DNA from: Flammula alnicola
Lineage: Eukaryota; Basidiomycota; Agaricomycetes; Agaricales; Strophariaceae
Direction: 5' to 3'
Assembly (NCBI GenBank): GCA_015499995.1
Contig: JADNRV010000008.1
Span: 248,001 to 312,000, forward strand
DNA: 64,000 nucleotides
Of this stretch, positions 10,945 to 22,713 are shown in pieces. How positions within the stretch are numbered: the stretch's first letter is position 1; each line of letters opens with the position of its first letter. The position numbers were made by a program, and so were the translations under genes. The notes below the pieces were generated by a model. That model searched no databases and had not been told where the DNA came from. It saw only the letters and a list, made by a program, of their open reading frames with translations.

Positions 10945-13137
10945 TTGTTTAGACGCGTTCACAAAATTCAGTGGACGCGACGTTTGTACTGCTCAGCCAT
11001 GGCCACTGTCTGCGCCCAGCTCGCAAGGTCCTTTCTACAGGCCTCCAAGTGCAGAAAGGCACATTCAATGCGACCATCGGCCCTCGGTTGTAACGCTATT
11101 TCTGGCCGACGTTGGTTTTCAGAAGAGGTCCCAACTGTGACGTTAATGCAAAATACATTAGAAACCTCAGGCGCTCCTTCTGATGAAGTCGAAAGCCCCT
11201 CATCAGCCCCACGAAAGCGGTCCCAGGCCACCAAAATTACCTCCGACCCTGTGGAAGACCAGCTTCCGACTTCTGCAGCTCGACGGGGGAGGCCGAAATC
11301 TCTTAAAGCATCCTCTGAACCAATAGAAGAACTTCCAATGTCTTCACTACGTCGGCCGGGTAGGCCGAAATCCACTAAAGCATCCCCCGAAAGTGCAGAC
11401 AGCCTGCCTCCAACTCGCCGTAGGAGGTCGAAAGCTGGCGAACCATCTTCCGATCCAGCAGAAGCAGCCTCTCCCCCAACTCGTCGAAGGAGATCGAAAA
11501 CGGTTGAAGCATCCGCATCCTCTGAACCGTCGGAAGACTCGCCATCACCCTCTCCCTCACGCCGGGTAAGGAAACGAGCCGAAGGAGCCGCTCCCTCAAC
11601 GACAACGAAAGCAAAAAAGGATATAGAGCCTCTCACTCATACCTCAACGCTGGAACTTCCTCCCATTGATGAATGGAGGAAATATTTTGCTCTCACGAGA
11701 GAGTCTGCGCATCGGGCTTCAGTACGGAACCCCGAGACTGCCCGGATGCTCGCTGAGGCTTTTGTACCCGAAGGTTCGAAGGACAAGATCATTATCGAAG
11801 CTAGTCCAGGTAACATTCTACGCTTACCTGTGATATGTATATTTCAATAAACTCAAGGGCACTTTCCCCTCCAACAGGTCCTGGACAATTGACTCGCGCT
11901 TTACTTAACTTGCCAAAGGAGAGAATCAAAAAATTGATTGTTATCGAAGACGTTGCAAACTATGTGCCATTCTTGAAGGTGGGCTTCAACTATTTATTTT
12001 GGCCTAAAGCTCATGAACGATGAAACATCGCAGTCTCTCGAAGACATTGATCCACGTGTCAAAGTGTATCAGAAGATGGGAAAGCAGTGGACTACTTACA
12101 ACGATATTGAGGAGGATGGAGCACTGGACGATGTCAAGACCATGGAATGGGATAAAGGTCAGTTTTATTTGCTCCGCCCGCCCATATTTATCTTGACATC
12201 ACCAGTTCACGATCAGTTACAATTCATTATGCACATGGCTTCAGATACCCAAGGAGAGCAACTGGTCGCGCAGCTACTGCGTGCCGTGCCGGACCGACAA
12301 TGGCTCTTCAAATATGGGCGTGTACCCTTGAGCCTCGTTCTTTCCGCCCGTATGTGGGAGGTATGTATCTTTTTCAACCAGGCTCTAGTTCCAGCACAAA
12401 CCTGGACCCGTACTGATTTTCTCTCTCTAGCGAGTCAACGCACCCCCGTCACATCTAGCCCGGTGCAAAGTGTCCGCCATGGCGCAAGCTGTTGCCACAT
12501 TTTCTCCTAGCGTGCCTTACGAAAAATTGCAACCTTACGCGGACCACTTCCATCCGGCCCGTCTTAGCCAGACTAAGGAAACCGATCGCTACCGCAGCCC
12601 TCACGTAGCTATTACTATTACTCCTTTGCAACATCCGGTAAGTCGCGGCGACCTTACAAGTCGAGTCATAGAAGGTGTAACTGACGTCGCTTTTTTGTGT
12701 TTTGCAGGTTATCAAATCTGGAGATCTTGACTATTGGGATTTCTGTCTTCGAAAACTTTTTGTCCAAAAAGCTACACCGCTCGAGAGATGCATCAGGTAC
12801 AATGTGCTCTTTCTGATGTCCAGTCGTTCTTTCGTTGCTAACTTACCATAATTCGTAGTGGTCTGGGGCCTGGAGCCTACAACATTTTGCCAAAGCTCAC
12901 CGATCCTAGCCTCCCTAAAGAAGACGTGATAGATATAAAGAAAATGCCTAGGGAATTCAATATACATGAATGGGATACTATCGTTCGTACTTTCAAGGAA
13001 TGGCCATTTAGACCACAGGTGCGATTAATGTCTTGCTCAAGCCGTTGGCCGAACGCAGTTGGCTAATTTTTCTCTCTTTCACTTTATAGGATCTTGGGAT
13101 CGAAGTCTTCACCAACCGTGTTGAGAAACATCGGTAG
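10945..13137 (+). CDS. MTF1: Mitochondrial transcription factor B / Mtf1-type rRNA-dimethylase-fold protein
   Basis: Exons 10945-11809, 11878-11978, 12034-12157, 12206-12360, 12431-12637, 12708-12796, 12859-13018 and 13090-13137 give 582 residues, all introns GT-AG. The start MFRRVHKIQWTRRLYCS is Arg-rich and amphipathic, as in mitochondrial presequences. The catalytic-fold part begins near residue 285 with IIEASPGPGQLTRALL (SAM-motif-I-like) and LIVIEDVANYVPFL; later come NAPPSHLARCK, a PLERCISGLGPGAYNILPKL block and VFTNRVEKHR. This matches the KsgA/Dim1-derived factors that help mitochondrial RNA polymerase open promoters or dimethylate 15S rRNA. Residues ~89-212 hold an unusual repeat linker with AT-hook cores (see findings). 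After the TAG the same frame stays open for 28 further codons. Mtf1 versus true methyltransferase cannot be decided by eye. Confidence 0.8.
11209..11581 (+). repeat. Degenerate 22-23-residue coding repeat with AT-hook-like cores
   Basis: About five units in residues 89-212 of the Mtf1-like protein alternate a basic patch (RKRS, RRGRPKS, RRPGRPKS, RRRRSK, RRRRSK) with an acidic Ser/Pro stretch (for example SSEPIEELPMSS). GRPKS occurs twice, a core typical of AT-hooks. Confidence 0.7.
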
Positions 13138-13777
13138 GCCTTTGTATCTCGATGGACAGAGCTTGGCCTGCATTGTCGTTGGTATGCCGATATGTCGCTC
13201 AAGGACCACGCACTCGACACTTGGGCTTAAAAATATTACGGCCTACTTATGGAACTCATAAAGTACGACAATGCGACTTCGAAGTCTACGATATCGAACG
13301 CTGCGCACGCGATAAAATATCCGTGGAAGCGTAATACTAATTTCACTACGGAAAGGATGGACAACATCCTGGCCAGATACGTATATGAGATAATTCATTG
13401 TTGAGCCGTTCCAACCTCAATTTATAGGACGTGCAATGTCATTTCCATGAACCTGGTTGCCAAGTATCGCGAAACTTACATCAGGAATATTCATGACACC
13501 CTTGGTAAGGAAGCCCAAGCAACAAGGTCTTCGGTGGTGGCGCTCCAATGTGCTAGCCGTCTGAGAGATTGCAGAATCCTTAACCTAAGGGATGTGTATA
13601 ACATGTCCATGACAACCCGTTAAATGGATCAAGTGAGAATGCAGCGAGTCGAACGACTTCCATCTTCTCACTCGGTACAATGAGCATATGCATATGTTTC
13701 GTTGGATTCCAGTAATGTACATGTATTGAAAGATAAAAGAAAGGAAGAAAGAAAAAATACGAAAGGACAATTTAAAT
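13138..13777. other. Convergent 3' region between the Mtf1-like gene and CTF4
   Basis: No separate gene is called. Immediately after the Mtf1-like stop the same frame is open to a second stop near 13222 and encodes a Trp/His-rich stretch, which may be a readthrough tail or an unrecognised last exon. Confidence 0.4.
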
Positions 13778-16700
13778 CTATGCTTCAGATGTTATTGCTA
13801 GTGAAGACGGCGCTGTATCGGTCATTTGTGTCTCCTCCCAATCGGCAGAAACCACTTGCTGACTGTCCTCTTGTGTCTCTTGTGTCTCCTGTGTTTCTTG
13901 CGTCTCAAGAGAATTAACGTCGGCCATCGTTATATCATCAGCATCAGTCATTTGAGATTCCGTCTGAGTCTCCTGACCAGACTGAAGAGATTCGCTTTCG
14001 GCGAGAGGCTGCTTCGTCTTCGTCTTCGACGCTTTGTTGGCCTTTGGAAGCATTCCAAATAATGTCGCCTGCTTGGGACCTTCTTTCTTTTCCTTGATTT
14101 TCGGTGCAGATGGACCTGCATATATTCCGTCAACGATGAATATACGAACAAGCGAAGAAGGGTATTGCCTCACGTTTTCTGGACACAGTTTCGGATTCAG
14201 CGGCGTCAACCTTTTCAAAGAAGCTCTCGCTCTTGTGTATTGTCCTATTAGGTTCTGCTTTTCTAGCAAAAGGGTTCTTGTTGACGTCTTGATTTGTTTT
14301 ACGGGCAAAAGGATTAGATTCTAGTACATCGACAGAGAGGGATTATTAGTTCCAATGAATCACAGTGCGGATGAAGTTGACATACTTTGTTTAGGAGGTG
14401 GCATCGAGAAATCGGAACTTGGGAATGACTCCTCGATTTCAGGCCGCTTTCGCTTCGAATCAACTGAGGGAGGAGATTCAGTCAGAAAAGAGTCATCCCA
14501 TTCTGAACGTTCTGGAGTTTGCGTCGAGGGTGCAAGGGAGCTGTAGCGGGTGTTTTCGATTATGGGTTTGGTTACACGAGCCATGCCCGGTCTTTCGATC
14601 ACAGGAGGAGGTCTGGTATCGCCCAGAGGGTCGAAGCGAGAAGACGTTGATGTCGAAGGCTCCGCTAGCTGGCGGAGAGGAGGGTCCGGTTTCATCCAGC
14701 GTCTTCGTTTGTTTCGGGCAACGATGAGTCTATCTTCGTTCTCTTCCCGATCCGCCTTAATTATGCCAATCTTCTCCTTGAGGCCAACTAAATGATAGAA
14801 CTCTGCTATTTTCATGGCGGCATCGAAGGTGGCGGTATAATGTAGGAGCTTAGATAATTCGATAGCTCTGGGTATATTGTTGGCCTTGCATGCCGCTTGG
14901 ATGAGCTGAACCATTTCCTTGTCCATGGCCTTCTCGCGAGCCATAATCTCGTCAGTGGTAAGCTCTTCATCCAAAGAATCGAGCATGGTCTGCACGAGGA
15001 GAGATTCACGTTCAATGCTGTCGAGCAATAATCAGCAACGAGGCGGAAGGGCTCAGACGACAACCACGTACAACTCTTCTTGCGTCGATTCATGTCGGAA
15101 GGGTATCCGCATAGCTAGCTCCTGCATTAAAGGCTTGGGGAATCCTGGGCATTCTTGCCTTCCCTTTGAGCAGATATCAGACACTACTCTTTGGTAGAAA
15201 ACAAGAATACTCACTTTCAATATCACGCACATCAAAGTGCTTCCCGTGATACCGACTGGCCAGTAAGATTCGTCTTTTCCTTGCCTTCGTTCCAGAAGAT
15301 TTGTATCCATGACACGAGCCCAAGACGCGTGGTGCGGAATACGATATTTAGTCAAAACATGTACACAGCCTGTAGTGTCATACATCGCAGGTGCCTATTG
15401 GGATTGCTGCGTCAGTATGTACAAAAGGCCGATGGATAGGAGGCGAGACGTACGCCTTGGTCCGTAAGTCCGATCCACTTCAAGGTATGGCATTTGGGGA
15501 CGGGCAACACGTCCCGCTGGCGTACGCTAAAGTCCTCAAAATTTATGATGCTGTAAGAGAAGTTCTGCGAACCTAGAATAAATTTAGCCAAGTGCAAAAG
15601 ATCATTACTCTATTACACACCATCAATCGTTGTTGATCCCGCGCGATACACAACGAAAACCCATTCCGCGCTTGCTACCATCGTTACAAAGTCGCCTCCG
15701 AGTGCCATGATCCGACGTTCGCGACCCGTTCCAGATAAGAATGTGAGATCATTCTCATTTGTCGCAACCACAACATGCCCATATCCTTGCAGCTCCGTGT
15801 CTGAATTATTCCGCGAATGAAGCGGTAGACCACCAGCAGCTATTCCGAGACATTTCATTCCTTTACGTGGCAATAGATAGGTCCAATCGTTCGTTTTCAA
15901 GGCGTTATAGGATTTGAAGAAGACTTCGGCAGGGTGGTTGTTTTCAGGTTGGCAGGCAAATACAGCTCCTCTCTCGCCTATGTATTTGAGTTCTTTAAAT
16001 CAGGACGTGTGCAACGATGCAAAGCAAAGCTTACCAAGGTAACCAAGGTCGTACTTGAAACCATCCTGGAAGTGATAGCCTTTTCGTAGAGATCGATCGA
16101 AAAATTCGACGTTAACGATGTTATGACCGTCTTGATCTGTAATTTCGATAACTCCAATCATGTTGAAGGCTGAAGGTAATATGTTAGCCAAACGATAATT
16201 AGTTTGATTGTCGGCAGCCGCACCTAAATAGCGTTTCCTATTCTCCATCGGTGTTGACCCAGGTTGAAAGGGAGGTTGAGCCTTGGTGATACTCACTACC
16301 GCAGGTTTATCGATAAATTGAACCCCAGATGTAGTTGCACTTACCCATCTCCTTCACGAAACCATCCTTTGCACTTACTCCAGCGTCAGGTGCATTCAGT
16401 GCCCCGTCCATGTCGTCAACGATCCACCCATCATCCACGTCAGGCATATCCTCATCGAGATCCACATCTCCATCGTCGTTGATGTTATCAAGCGCGGACT
16501 CTTGCTGATCGTCTCCGAAGAGGTCCAAGCCAGTCTTACGTTTGACTGGTATCGTCGCAGGCCCGCTCGTAGCTCCAGTGACTTTGATAGGATCAGGATA
16601 ATTTTCTGAGATGGGCTTTGGCCACCGAGTAAAGAAGCCATCCGTATCGGTCCAGGCAATTAGATTTTCGCGAGGAGAAAATGCCAACTGCGTAATTGTT

Positions 16701-17931
16701 GCTCCTGGTGTTCCTAATTGACTACAAAGAACAGGTATTAATGAGACTTTACAATGTCAATTTCAAACAAAACTCTCACGTGGTTATTAGACGGCGATTT
16801 TGTGTTGACCAGACATGGACTCGGGATTGAGATGCGGATGCAAGGTATACACCATTCGCAGATAATGCGAGAGCCGTTATAGAGCCTGACGCGTTTTTAT
16901 CTGTATAAGTTGACGTCTTTGTCCAGTCGGTACGAGAGATGGTGACAATTTCTAAATGAATACTTAATTACAGAACCATCGGATTCAAGTAAATTGGAAC
17001 TGACCATGACCCTTCGTTGCCACGAAGAAGTACTCCCCTGATGTGTGCCATACCACCGAGCAATCATAGGAGAATTCGGGAGAGCTACATTGCTTGTCAG
17101 CCAATGGTTTGGACGACGTGAATGGAAAACTCACTCTGTGTCAATTACTGCAGGAATTAGACCGTCAATTGTCTTTTCGATCACAGGTTCCTTTGGGGCC
17201 ATATTCCATATGACAATCTTGCCATCGCATGTGCATGTTGCCTTGGAACGATGTAAGTATAGCTCTTACCAATAATCATGAATACGACTGACCAAAAGAG
17301 AACCGGAGGGATGCCACGTTGCGCTTCGTACACCAGACGTATAACCCTCCAGACGATTCACGTTCATGATGTCTTCCATATCGACAACTTTCACAAATAA
17401 CTCGCTTGACGGCGAAAGAACGTCGTAAGCCTCGTTAGTCCGCTAGTGAAATATGAAACTCACTCAGAGGTCACCGCAACTCTCCTGCCCTTGGGGTCGA
17501 TGGCTATACATCTAACTGGCACTCCCGCAGTCGAAGTCAATGGAGCATCAAATTGAGTGGAATCTCTTGAGTATCGCCGAACTTCCGTGTCTTCGCTGCT
17601 AGAGAGCCAGCAATCGTCCTGCCAGGACACACATGATGAGATGGAGGTGATCAGAGAACGCTGATACGAATAGACGTACCGCTGCTGCCACACATGTTAC
17701 AGCGCTCTCTGCTTCAACGGCTGTTGCGGGTTCTTGTTCTGCGCCTTCGTTGACCTTCCATATCCGCACAATACAATCCTGTCCACCAGTAAAGGCGCGC
17801 CTAGAGCACGAGAGGCTTCAGCTGCCAGCAAAACGACGAACCGATAGCAAGAAGACATACAATCCATCCTTAGAAAATGTTAGGCACGTATGTCCTTTAC
17901 CGTGCGATGAACTTGTAATAAGTTTCGACAT
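13778..17931 (-). CDS. CTF4: Ctf4/Mcl1/AND-1 replisome scaffold (WD40 plus SepB-type domain)
   Basis: Ctf4 trimers tether CMG helicase to DNA polymerase alpha-primase. The gene starts [20 protein letters not shown]; early exons (17931-17861, 17800-17680, 17618-17464 and onward) encode a WD40 propeller with repeats such as [41 protein letters not shown] and [12 protein letters not shown]. An acidic linker with Asp-rich stretches (about 16420-16500) follows, then the middle domain typical of the family ([26 protein letters not shown], then [40 protein letters not shown]) and the helical part ([20 protein letters not shown]). The tail has two NPFARK copies 13 residues apart start to start, [11 protein letters not shown] (a degenerate PIP-like box) and an SQ/TQ cluster. 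Around a dozen short introns. Two MCB-like boxes lie upstream. Middle exon borders are approximate. Confidence 0.9.
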
Positions 17932-17989
17932 CGTTGTTGGTAAAGTGAAAGAATAGGACAGTCGAGGTCAGGTCATATGAATTCGAAAA

Positions 17990-18027
17990 ACGCGTCAGGA
18001 CGCGACGGGTCACGCCTGGTCACGCGT
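17990..18027 (-). promoter_or_regulatory. Paired ACGCGT (MCB-like) sites upstream of CTF4
   Basis: Exact ACGCGT words at 17990-17995 and 18022-18027, which is 59 and 91 bp upstream of the CTF4 start codon. The arrangement resembles the CDC6 promoter in this same window. Confidence 0.55.
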
Positions 18028-18746
18028 TCGTGACACATCCGAAACTCACTCCCACGAACAACGAGTCGAGGCCCTTCTGTCACTTCCACACCATCCACAC
18101 ACGCCTTCCAGTTCCTTATGCCCTATCAATGATACTATCAAAGTACTTTTCTTCTCATAAAATGCTCTCTTGAAGTTATTGTGATAATTTTCAGGCCAAA
18201 AATAATGGAAAACCCCGGCGAAGACCAAGGAGGCACGGAAGACTCCAACTTGTATCTCGGCTGCAAATTTATCTTTTCTTTGGTTACTTAGTGTGTGGCC
18301 AGACTTTTCTTCGAAACTTAAATCAGATCAACATCAAATTCCACGGCGTCGATCTTTGCGCGAACTGCTGAATCTTTTTTATTTATTTATGTCCTCGACA
18401 CGTCGGAGTCCGAGTCGCTTCGAGCCGCAAAGTTCAGAGGGCAGGCAAATGGACGAGACCAACGTTTATTTTAACTCGTTCCTGATGGTCGTTGAACGTT
18501 GAGTGCTGACTTTGCATACTCGTTTCTAGCATAACACGCATAACACACATGGGTTGTGATGTGGGTTATACATACTGGCGGAATTAAATCCTATCTTTGG
18601 CCTCAGCGCTCGCAGTCAACACAGCTCCTGATGCATGAGGCGGAGCTAATTTTGTAGATGTCATTCGACATGTAAACCAATCATAAAAGACAGGAGACGA
18701 GATTCGAGGAGCAGTTTTCCTTTCGTTTCTTTCTGGCCGGGACGAC

Positions 18747-19265
18747 ATGGGCTCGTTCCCGCAGCAATTCTTCTCCCTCATTGTCACATCCCTATCCATA
18801 TCGACGGTGGGGATGGTCTTTGGCGGTTTATCATTAACTCTTTCTCCTATTATATGGCTCATACCAGCGGTGATCATCATCACCTTCTCTTTCCACACCT
18901 ATATCCTCCTACTTGGCAGTTCGGAGACATACAGCAGCCCTCGCATCTACTCCCCAATTCCCATCGGATGCGCATACGTTCTTGCCTTTCTCTGGTCAGC
19001 AGCTCTCGCTGCGTCAGTGACTCTCACCTGCCTACTCTTATCCGGTATAATACGAAGCACGGATGATAAAGTCAAAATATGGATGCCCATTCTCTCGGGG
19101 GTTTCCCTGCTCCAAGCGATGCTTTTCTGCTTCATCGCCATCCAGTCTCATCGGGAGATGAAAAAAATTCGATACAGGAACAAATGGAGGTGGCGAGTGG
19201 ATATAACAGGAGGGAGTCCTTCTCAATGGAGGTCAGTCAAATCTCAACATTGCTTTTCTGCTTAA
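18747..19265 (+). CDS. Small four-helix membrane protein of unknown function
   Basis: An uninterrupted 172-codon frame encodes four strongly hydrophobic segments: residues ~8-33 (VTSLSISTVGMVFGGLSL), ~34-56 (IIWLIPAVIIITFSFHTYILLL), ~72-100 (IPIGCAYVLAFLWSAALAAS, then LTCLLLSG) and ~111-132 (PILSGVSLLQAMLFCFIAIQ). A basic tail follows. The layout is MARVEL-like or tetraspan-like. I do not recognise a family. The C-terminus (after GSPSQW) may continue through an intron that I could not place. Confidence 0.5.
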   Translation: MGSFPQQFFSLIVTSLSISTVGMVFGGLSLTLSPIIWLIPAVIIITFSFHTYILLLGSSETYSSPRIYSPIPIGCAYVLAFLWSAALAASVTLTCLLLSGIIRSTDDKVKIWMPILSGVSLLQAMLFCFIAIQSHREMKKIRYRNKWRWRVDITGGSPSQWRSVKSQHCFSA

Positions 19266-19608
19266 ACTGAGACTGAGGAATCCAATAGCATTGCAAAATA
19301 TTCCCTCTGAAGATATGCTCGCCTAAATCCCGACCTTGATGCACAGCATGGACATGACGCTTCTTAACGCTCTCTTTCGTTGCTTCCAACATATATACCA
19401 ACTTTCGTTTCAATTTACAACTTTCGACACCTTCATTTGTACTACTCTGCATTTTTTCCCTTTATTTATTCGATTGACGCCATGCACTCCGACTTATTTG
19501 ATTGTGATAATCACTTTCAGGGGACTCGCATTCAGAATTTGAGTCGTATAGTTATGGTAGTACAGGTCTAAAGCAAATGAATTATCGTACAATGCAAACA
19601 CCTAATAC

Positions 19609-22600
19609 CTATGCATGGATCTCCAAGTCATCCACAGCCTCTTCGATGTCCTCCGTAGCTGGTAGTAGCACATCAGCCTTTTCCTTGGAAAGACCTACGT
19701 CTTCAGCGACAACGGGCGCGCCTGAGACGAACGACTCAGACAACGAGCTGACAGTAGTCAGCGCCATATCAAGTACAGCCTCAACACGTTTCTTCAGCGC
19801 GTCGTTCGCACTGTTGACAGTCTGCAAGGAAATCAGAAACAACCCATTAATCATCGCAACAAATGAACAGAGGCAAAGATAACGCAAATCAGAAGTGGGA
19901 GCACTTACAAGATTGACCAGGCTAATTTGAGCTTCGGCATCATCAAGGCGTACTAACAAAGATGCATCGCGGGCATCCTCTCCCAGTTCTGGTTCTTCTT
20001 CTGAGACTTCGGGCATATGAAACTCCACTTCGCCAAAGTGAGCCTCGAGGAACATCGCTAAGCGTGAAATCCTCATGCGTTCAGAGGATTCATCTTCCGG
20101 GTCTGCATGCGGATGGGTATGGGTATGTGAGTGTGAGCCAGTGGTCACTGTATGTCATTATTGTCAGCGTGTAATTGGGGTACTGACAAGAATAGAACCT
20201 ACATTTCACAGAAGCAGGACTCTTGTCAATACCAGTGATCAGTGCTAAAGTTGAGTCGGCAATCATGTCATTGCTGGAGCTAGACTCCCATTCCAACGTC
20301 AATTCGTGTTCTCCTGTGTGCTTGACATCTACAACGCCCATGACCTTTGGGGGGAAAATGAGATACGCTATCTTGGAAGTGGAGGGAGGTTCGAAATGCT
20401 CACTCGCATTGCTGGAACACCATCCTTGTCTAAACCTTCTTCAACACTGCCATACATGCCTTCGAGATGCCATTTCACTAGATTCCAGCCGACGCCCAGC
20501 ACAATTTTCTGCCGCTGTGTGACAGTACAAGTTGTCAAGCCTGCAAAGTCGCGCAAGTCACGTGGGTCGAGGAGGGTGTAAGAATAATCCTTAGCCACCA
20601 ACAAGCCAGACAGAACATCATTCGTCTTCGGCGGCTTGTCCGCGAGAGTACCGATAGCCTGAATATATATATATAAATCACACGTCTCGGTTTTGTGGTA
20701 CTCCGACATACCTTTGCAACCCGTTCACCGCGGAAGGACAGATTTAACGTCTCCAAATTCCTCGGTGTGTGAATCTTGACGTCCTCATCCCGTTCTTTAT
20801 AACGTGCAGTCATTGCCGAACGCAACCTTAACATTGCCGCCTGTTCGCCATGGACCAATATCTGATAAAAGAAGATCAGCGTCGCATAGTCGAAGTTGGA
20901 GGTAAAGAGTGACTTACGACGTGCTGAGCCTTGACTGCTTCAATGAATTCGGCATTTTGTGAGTAGTCGACATGCGCGCTGAAAGAAATGTCGTCGACAG
21001 ATATTTTTCTTGGAATTGTGATGCCTTTCAGTGTAACAAAATCTTCGGGCTCAGTCATGATATCCTAAAGTTCAGGAGAGTTTGAGCTTTTGATGCTGAG
21101 GGGACCATTCAAAAGAGAGAAAACGAATGGCCATTGCATCATAGTATATACATGAAATCTTGAATGTGACGATCCTCCATTAATACAATTACAGTTAGGA
21201 CTCACCCTGGCTGGAGTTCCTTCAATCGAATACCCAGTGATGATGACGCCATTCCTTGAATCGGGTGCCCATAGCTCAAACAGTTCTCGACTGGGTCCAA
21301 CTTGCATGAATCCGGGGCTAGCAAGAACGACACATGGCGGCCCTTCCGCTATTTTTTTCTCCCACCCTCGCGTTTGTGGTACATTAGAGATATGTCTTAA
21401 CAAAAGGCATGGATTAATTATAACAACACATCGACCCAAGTAGCGAAAAAACTTACTTGAAAACGAATGGATTATCTCTTTTGGCAAATCTTGAGCGGAT
21501 ATTGTTATTCATAGTGTGGATGTAAGTCTGATAGACAGCCATGCATTTCCTAGCCAGAGCGGAGGCGTAGTAGATTGGAACATTGTGCAGATCAGGGTGT
21601 TTCTTCCAGTATTCGTCCAAGATGAGTAGTAATTCCTGGGCTCGTCCAAGAGCGAATGCAGGAAGAAGAACATGTCCATTACGTCGGATGATTGAATGCA
21701 CAAGATTCGTGAAGCGTAGTTCCTTTTCTTCGCGCCCTTCCAAAGTATGAACGCCGAAGGTGCTCTCTACAATTAGCACATCCGGTCGGATAGGCGGAAG
21801 CTCCGCTTTGACTAGATGTCGATCTTCTTCTCGAGAGTAATCGCCGGTATAAAGAATTTTCAGCCCATAAATGTCAATGAGAAACATACAAGCGCCTAGA
21901 ACATGCCCTGCATGGTATGGCGTGAAGGAGACTCCAGGACAAACCGTTATCAGTTGATGAGCGGAAACTGGGATGATGGATGCAAGAGACATTGTCATAT
22001 CCAAGGGAGAAAATAGAGCATCCGAAGTGGAGGACCTGGTAAAAAAAAAAGGATTGGAAATACAGGCCATCGAAGGGAGACGTTTCATGCGTACCCCATC
22101 CGAACATAGTCCTGCATCATGAACTTGTGCAACGCCTTCGTTGGGTGCGTCATGTACACCTTTCCTTTCCCATCCCTAAAGTTCGTCTAGGAATCCATTA
22201 GACCAAGCATTATTTTCAGAAAATATGGCAGCAACCTTTTCAGTGATATAGGTCAAGGCCGCTGCATGATCCAAGTGAAAGCTGTTTCGTGCGGCCTTAG
22301 CTCAATCATGCACATTTCCAACAAATGTTTTGCTCACTGTGTAACAAGGAGTGCATCAACCGTACTCCAGTCTAGTTCGTCAATAAATGGAAGAGAGGCC
22401 ATTCCGCTATATGCAGGATGAACTCCTGCATCGCAAACAATTGTTTTTCCGCGATACTGAAGCACACAGCATGAACGGCCAACCTCCTGGCCAGCTCCAA
22501 GCATAGTTACACTCAGAGTCGGTGTATCGGCCATTTTAATGGGCTCTGATGAGCTTGCGTCGGAGCTTGTGTCGTGGTGGTCGTTGGCAAGTTCCAAGCA

Positions 22601-22618
22601 AGTTCGAAGGAGCAACAA
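19609..22618 (-). CDS. YSH1: Ysh1/CPSF73, the endonuclease of pre-mRNA 3'-end processing
   Basis: This is the metallo-beta-lactamase/beta-CASP nuclease that cuts pre-mRNA before polyadenylation, in the nuclear cleavage and polyadenylation factor. Visible in order: [12 protein letters not shown] and [13 protein letters not shown] (motif 1 region); the zinc-binding [16 protein letters not shown], reconstituted across an intron near 22290-22340; [15 protein letters not shown] and [23 protein letters not shown]; the beta-CASP stretch [41 protein letters not shown] and [12 protein letters not shown]; then [21 protein letters not shown] with VLVHGEQ after an intron. The last ~170 residues form the family's C-terminal domain and include an Asp/Glu/His-rich stretch ([16 protein letters not shown]). 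The start may be 22618 or, closer to known proteins, MADTPTLSV at 22534. Multi-intron. Confidence 0.93.
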
Positions 22619-22713
22619 AGGATGTCCTCTGTACCCAAGATATTACGTAATTTCTTGTCTCCCAGAAAACTCGGGGTCGCTGCCTCGGTGTTCCTTCTTC
22701 GATTATCCTTTGG
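22535..22713. promoter_or_regulatory. Compact bidirectional promoter between YSH1 and the small basic-protein gene
   Basis: The two start codons are 95 bp apart (22618 and 22714), or 179 bp if YSH1 starts at 22534. So little space implies shared promoter DNA. No specific motif was identified. Confidence 0.4.
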
